This document shows, piece by piece, positions 55,617 to 60,000 of a stretch of DNA of 60,000 nucleotides. The stretch covers positions 712,050 through 772,049 of the forward strand of contig RPFO01000127.1 of assembly GCA_009746045.1 (NCBI GenBank), read 5' to 3'. Both the position numbers and the translations under genes were made by a program. The stretch is from Mesostigma viride. Taxonomy: Eukaryota > Streptophyta > Mesostigmatophyceae > Mesostigmatales > Mesostigmataceae. Numbering within the stretch: the first letter of the stretch is position 1; each line of letters starts with the position of its first letter. The notes under the pieces were generated by a model, which saw only the letters and a list, made by a program, of their open reading frames with translations, was not told where the DNA came from and did not search any database.

Positions 55617-56938
55617 CCGGACCCCCGCCGCCGCCAGCGCCCCCTTCCTCGGCCGCTGACTACCAAGTCCCCGCCTTGCAGGAGGGCTGCCTTGCCACTG
55701 ACGGCGTCGTCCACCCCTTCGATCACTTTGAAGGAATTGGACGGCGCCCTTGTTGCTCGCCTGCGGTACGATGCGGCGGTCGGTGCCGACCACCTTTCTG
55801 CTGCCGGAGCTGCTGAAGACCCCTGATCCATGCAGCGGAATTAGGGATCTTCTGCTGGCGTTCTGCAACCGTGTCCTGCTTTCTGATGACTGCCTCCGCC
55901 TGCTGAGTGGCAGACGGCCATCCGCGTCATGCTGTACAAGAAGGGCTCTGCTGCTGACCCCGGTAGTAACTACCGGGGTGTCTGCCTCCAGAGCGCCGCG
56001 CTGAAGGTCTTCATGCGCATGATGCTGCACAGGCTCCGCGCCGCGCTGGACCCACACCTGGGTGAGTCTCATGCAGATGGGGTTTCGTCGTGGTCGTAAC
56101 ACTGTCATGGCTGTATTTGTCGCGCGCCGGTTGATGGAGGAGGTGCGTCGCCTTTGTTGCCCTCATGGTTTGCAGCTGGTCTTCATTTTTGTCGACTATA
56201 TCAAGGCCTTTGACACGGTCCTCTGGGAGGCTCTTTGGGCCATCCGGCTAGCTAGCTCTGGACCGAGTGCCACCAGCGTTTATCAGCTGCCATTCGCCGA
56301 CTGTATGAGGGCTCACAGGCAGTAGTGCGGACTGCGGAAGGCAGGTGCACCCCACCATTCCCCCTTCACCACGGGGTGTGGCAAGGTTGTGTCCTGTCTC
56401 CATACCTGTTCATTATTGTCGTGGACCACGTCATGCGCCAGGCACGTGCGCGCTTTACTGCTCTTAAGGAGTTCGAGCCAGGCTTGGACATCCTTAACGA
56501 GCGTGGGCACGGCGGGGTAATTAGCACGGGTTACCGCCTGGCTGACCTGATTTATGCGGACGACACCACCCTCATCGCGCGCCCTTAGCACATTCAGACC
56601 TGGCTGGATTGTCTGGGCCTGGAGGCGAGGGCGGTGGGGTTGCAGGAGATTATTAGTGTCAAAACTGAGGCGATGGTGATTGGGGCCTCCAGTCGTCCAC
56701 CGCTGCCGCGCCTGCTCGACGGGACGGAGGTCCCATTCCGCGACCGCTTCAAACTGTTGGGGAGCATGCTCCCTGACACCGCCGACGATGTGGACGTCCG
56801 CATTGGCCTGACCTGGGCTAGGCTTCGTTCGCTCAACACCTACTGGTGAGCACTCCAAGGGCCTGGACGAGCACCGCAAGCGCATGCTCTTCAAGGTCCT
56901 CGTCCTCACGGTGCTCACGTATGGCGCCGAGGCGTGGA

Positions 56939-57521
56939 TGTTATATTATAGGTTTCAGCTCGCAGTCACATGGAAATAATTAATGATTGTGTGCCGGTAC
57001 TTAGCCATTTTGTGGTTCGAGGCGTTCGAGTTAATTCAGCGCATTGGGACTTAGCCGTTTTGAGGTTCGGCTGAATTTTGGCTTGTGTGATCCACAACGA
57101 TTTAAGTTACGCTGTGTGCGTTATGCCTCGTGAGTTACGCCCTAGACTTTGGCTGTGCGGCACTGGTCCGGTACTGAGGTGCGGACTAGGATTCTGGGTA
57201 CTGCCGGCTGGCGTGACAAGTGGCGAGATACTGGTGTGTGTCGATTGGTCGGTACTCGGCTGGTGTGTTGTAACGGAGATGTGTAACGGAGATGCGTTCC
57301 CAGGCTTGCGTCGGTGCCTAGCGCTGCAGGCTAGCCTAGCCGCCTGACAGACGATGATGATCCAAAAGCCAGCATTGTGTTGCGGCGGTCCAACGGTTGT
57401 TGCTGCTATGCTGGCAATGGCTATGGTTGCGCTGGTAAATTAAGCTGGGGGCTTGGCTCTGAGTTTGTAACCTGATTACCGTAAAATTATCCTTTAATAA
57501 AATTCGAACTCGATTTTAACA
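56939..57521. mobile_element. Solo LTR of an LTR retrotransposon
   Basis: 583 bp starting TGTTATATTATAGG and ending CGATTTTAACA, so the termini are TGTTA...TAACA. The 5-bp target duplication GTGGA is at 56934-56938 and 57522-57526. TAATAAAATTCG near the right end may be the polyadenylation signal. No internal region or second LTR is present, as expected after LTR-LTR recombination. Orientation and superfamily are not determined. Confidence 0.85.
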
Positions 57522-57802
57522 GTGGACACTCACGGCGACACTGGCAGCTTTAAGCTAGACCGGGCACGGTAACCAGGATGCTCCGACAGGTCCTGAATGT
57601 AGGGTTTCCTCAGCGTAGGTCATTAGAGTCTTTGTATCACGGTATGCCTCGTATTTCGGATGAGATTAGGCAGCGTAGGATCGCATTTGTAGGACATCTT
57701 GCTCGCACCAGCTAGGTCGACACCCCCCTTGGTCTAGCCGGTCCCCAGCGGCTCGGCCAACCAGGGCGGCATATTTTTACCTGGCCTGGCCCCACTGAGA
57801 AC

Positions 57803-58699
57803 ATCAAAGAGACAACCAGCGCAGGCCAGCAATCGGGAGAATCCGGACCATGGTAGCTCGAGCCTGCCGTTATCTTTTCCGCGTTTTCGAGTCGTTCAGG
57901 ATGATGAAGATGAATGGTGATGGAAATGTGTATCCTTAATGTGCATTGAAATTATCAAAGAGACAACCAGCTTGTGCATTGAAATTATGGCTGGCTTACG
58001 TGTGGAGCGACTAGATGACCTAGACGGTGGGGCCGGAAACAGCATGCTTGATCAGGGCGTGTGTTTCTAGCCTAACTGGCCGGGAGTGTCTAGTGGTGAG
58101 CACCATTGCAGCGATCGCTCTCCCACCATTTACGAGGAAATACCCGCAAATGGAAAACCACTGAAAAGGTCTAGCTAGTCAGTCATCACGTTAGCCATGC
58201 CATGATTCCAAACGTCCAAGAACTGCACACGGTGCAAAGGCAAAAAGCCGGAGGACAGCACTTTCAAATGTGCGGCGGGAACCAAAAGCCCGCGGATGCC
58301 AGAAAACATCGTGTTGCGGCAGCGACGCGACGATGTGGACAACGAATTCAGTGCCAAGCTCGGAACGGCCGCAAAGGAGATCTGGCATCACAGGGTTCAG
58401 ATGTGCGGAGATACTATGCGATCCAGCCGGTCCACGACCTGTTTGTAGAGCTTGTGCCAAGGGGCAGCACCGAACAGATGTGGGTGACGTTGCAAAAAAC
58501 ATCGGACTTGTCGGAGCATAATGGCTCGGTCATAGTCTTTGACCAATAAACGCTGCAAGAGTTCAACAAGAGTCGTGATGAAATCAACACGATAAGAACA
58601 AAGACGGGAAAAACGATGTAACTGAGAAAGAACAACACCATATTTTGCTGTGTGGGAAAGGAGACTGTGAATATCGGGGTAACGAATAAAAGGAATTTG
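57803..58699 (-). mobile_element. S-family short retroelement, 897 bp
   Basis: CCCACTGAGAAC at 57791-57802 and 58700-58711 is a 12-bp target duplication. On the minus strand the element starts CAAATTCCTTTTATTCG and ends TGGTTGTCTCTTTGAT. Its 3' end contains a second TGGTTGTCTCTTTGAT about 160 bp inside. Parts occur at 1205, 3880, 21255, 33425 and 33945. I see no conserved coding frame. The long target duplication fits target-primed reverse transcription. Confidence 0.75.
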
Positions 58700-58941
58700 C
58701 CCACTGAGAACATTCCTATAAAAGAGTAGGGAAACATGCCATGACCTATATACCCAGATGTTGCTGGACGACCTATAGAGTGGTCCCAGCCCAGTTTGAG
58801 TACCGCATGATCCCCTCTCTCTCCCTTCTCTGGACTGCCATGCAGGACAAGAAGCGGTGGCAGAAGATTGTCAAGGCTCACACGCCAGCCCCTGTGGGCA
58901 AGCCGCCTCCCCCCAAGAGGAGGAGCCGTTTTGATGAGTAG

Positions 58942-59093
58942 CGTAGATAGGCTTTTCTAGACTAGATATAGCTTAGAGTTAGCTAGGTCGATTACGCGGC
59001 TTCCTCCACTCCACCCATCCAACCTGGAATATGTGCTACATGATCTCCCAACGGAGGCATGTTATAATTTAATTTCATTTAATTTATGTTTAA
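58942..59093 (+). repeat. LINE ORF2 3' tail
   Basis: 'atgtgctacatgat' + CTCCCAACGGAG (59045-59056) + an ATTT-rich end. It is the end of ORF2 copy 2 and matches 8256-8379. Confidence 0.75.
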
Positions 59094-59125
59094 CGGAGTT
59101 ATGTTCCAATTCAATTCAATTCAGG
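59094..59125 (+). repeat. A-type tail remnant
   Basis: AACGGAGTTATGTTCCAATT followed by a short TTCAA run. This is the end of an A-type tail directly abutting the LINE tail. Confidence 0.55.
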
Positions 59126-60000
59126 CAATGCAATACCGGCTCGGAAGTTGACATGTGCTACGCAACCGGCCTATAGGAGGAATTAACGTAGGTTCACGCC
59201 CACTGAGGCAGCCTCCCGGTTTGTCCGTATATAAGATGGAGGCAGATCACTAGCTTGTAAATTGATAGGTGACCAGTAAGTTCTGAAGGATGCAACCCGC
59301 ACTGAAGCTGTCCGAACGTTTTGTCCTCATGCACATGGTGCATGCCCCAGGCCGAGGGCCATATTAATTAGTTAATGATTAAGCTCGTGCCCCCGTACGT
59401 TAATTGGGGATCGATCAAGTCACTAAGCACCATTTGAAGGGCTTTTAAGATCCGGCCCTGAGTACGTGTGCACTTGACGGGTAGGGGGCAGAGACCCGGC
59501 CCCCCCTTTCCTCACGCCACAGGCATGCGCCATGCACAGCTCAGCTTCAGACCCGTCTAACTAAACGATCCGGGGCATCCCCTGTGGGTGCAATACATGC
59601 ATGCATATGTCCCTTATGAGCATTGCATTGCGATGGAGACGTGCGCCATAACCGTACGTGGACTTTCCGTGATAGGCTCAGGCACGGACATGCATGTGCT
59701 ACCCTAGACAGGACGGGCCGGCTCGGTCACGCCCAGGTAGCCTCCTCGTTTGTCTGTATGTAAATAATGGATCGAGCTCGATCTATATATATTAAAAATA
59801 TAATTATACTTACAGCAGAGTGAAATCACTCAAACCAAAGCAAACACCCAGCTATAAACCTATATACAGAGCCATGTCAAAGCTCTATATATATGCCTAG
59901 GCAGATGAAGTCCTGATATTAAGTTAGGTGGCAGATCGATGGTTGCACATGTGCGCAGGACAGCCGGCCGGCCCGGCCCCCCTAGCTAGTCGGTGGCCGG
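59126..60000. other. Decayed B-type tail and unassigned sequence
   Basis: 59360-59600 resembles the B-type tail in inverted order ('gggcttttaagatccgg', 'gggggcagagacccgg', 'ccacaggcatgcgccatgc'; compare 24245-24370). 'agcctcc' + 'gtttgtc' + 'gtat' blocks occur at 59210 and 59740. No gene is seen to the window end. Confidence 0.4.

Larger units (their letters stand above)
55617..58941 (+). pseudogene. LINE ORF2 (reverse transcriptase), copy 2, interrupted twice
   Basis: Best reverse transcriptase in the window. After frameshifts near 55840-55930 the frames read ALKVFMRMMLHRLRAALDPH, GFRRGRNTVMAVFVARRLME, LVFIFVDYIKAFDTVLWEAL, QGCVLSPYLFIIVVDHVMRQ, RLADLIYADDTTLIARP and RFKLLGSMLPDTADDVDVRI. 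FVDYIKAFD holds the first catalytic Asp and YADD the second pair. After a stop at 56586 and the solo LTR at 56939-57521, the C-terminal part continues (RIAFVGHLARTS), is split again by the S-family insert at 57803-58699, and ends WQKIVKAHTPAPVGKPPPPK then RRSRFDE and stop at 58941. 5'-truncated and non-functional. Confidence 0.9.

Overview
The window is nuclear DNA from a photosynthetic eukaryote, most likely a green-lineage alga. The species cannot be named from the sequence. Two things point this way. The only conserved host gene is a 17-exon plastid/bacterial-type carbamoyl-phosphate synthase large subunit (carB, 36230-48444, + strand) with a probable transit peptide. Nearly everything else is eukaryotic transposable elements and satellites. 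I see no tRNA or rRNA gene, CRISPR array or prokaryotic operon.

Layout. 1-1150 is a G-rich degenerate minisatellite. 1151-4860 holds retroelement fragments and unassigned DNA. 4861-21747 is a nest. A retroelement 3' tail (level 1) is split, with a 12-bp target duplication, by a 5'-truncated ORF1-type retroelement (level 2). That element is split by a 15.1-kb CACTA-like DNA transposon with perfect 56-bp terminal inverted repeats at 5322-5377 and 20382-20437 (level 3). The transposon carries a multi-exon gene, a 981-bp ATCC array, further satellites, a 2.4-kb inverted-repeat element and a full-length ORF1-only retroelement with its own 10-bp target duplication (level 4). 21748-28800 holds more ORF1 retroelements, one interrupted at a TTAA by a piggyBac-like element. 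31316-33293 is a second complete ORF1-only retroelement. 33585-34050 is a rearranged reverse-transcriptase fragment. 36230-48444 is carB. 50330-58941 holds an ORF1 pseudogene and two decayed non-LTR reverse-transcriptase genes, which are interrupted by a tandem SINE-like insert, a solo LTR with 5-bp target duplication, and an 897-bp short retroelement with 12-bp target duplication.

Two patterns stand out. First, at least nine of the 16 carB introns contain decayed copies of their own exon-intron junctions, on the intron side and about 50-300 bp from the real splice site. This looks like intron growth by repeated duplication of splice boundaries. Second, ORF1 and ORF2 of the non-LTR retrotransposons are never seen together in one intact unit. 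ORF1-only elements are complete, with target duplications, and they share a conserved 3' end (a short hairpin plus a microsatellite tail) with the ORF2 elements. This suggests a two-component or parasitic retrotransposon system in which the reverse transcriptase acts in trans on a common 3' tail.
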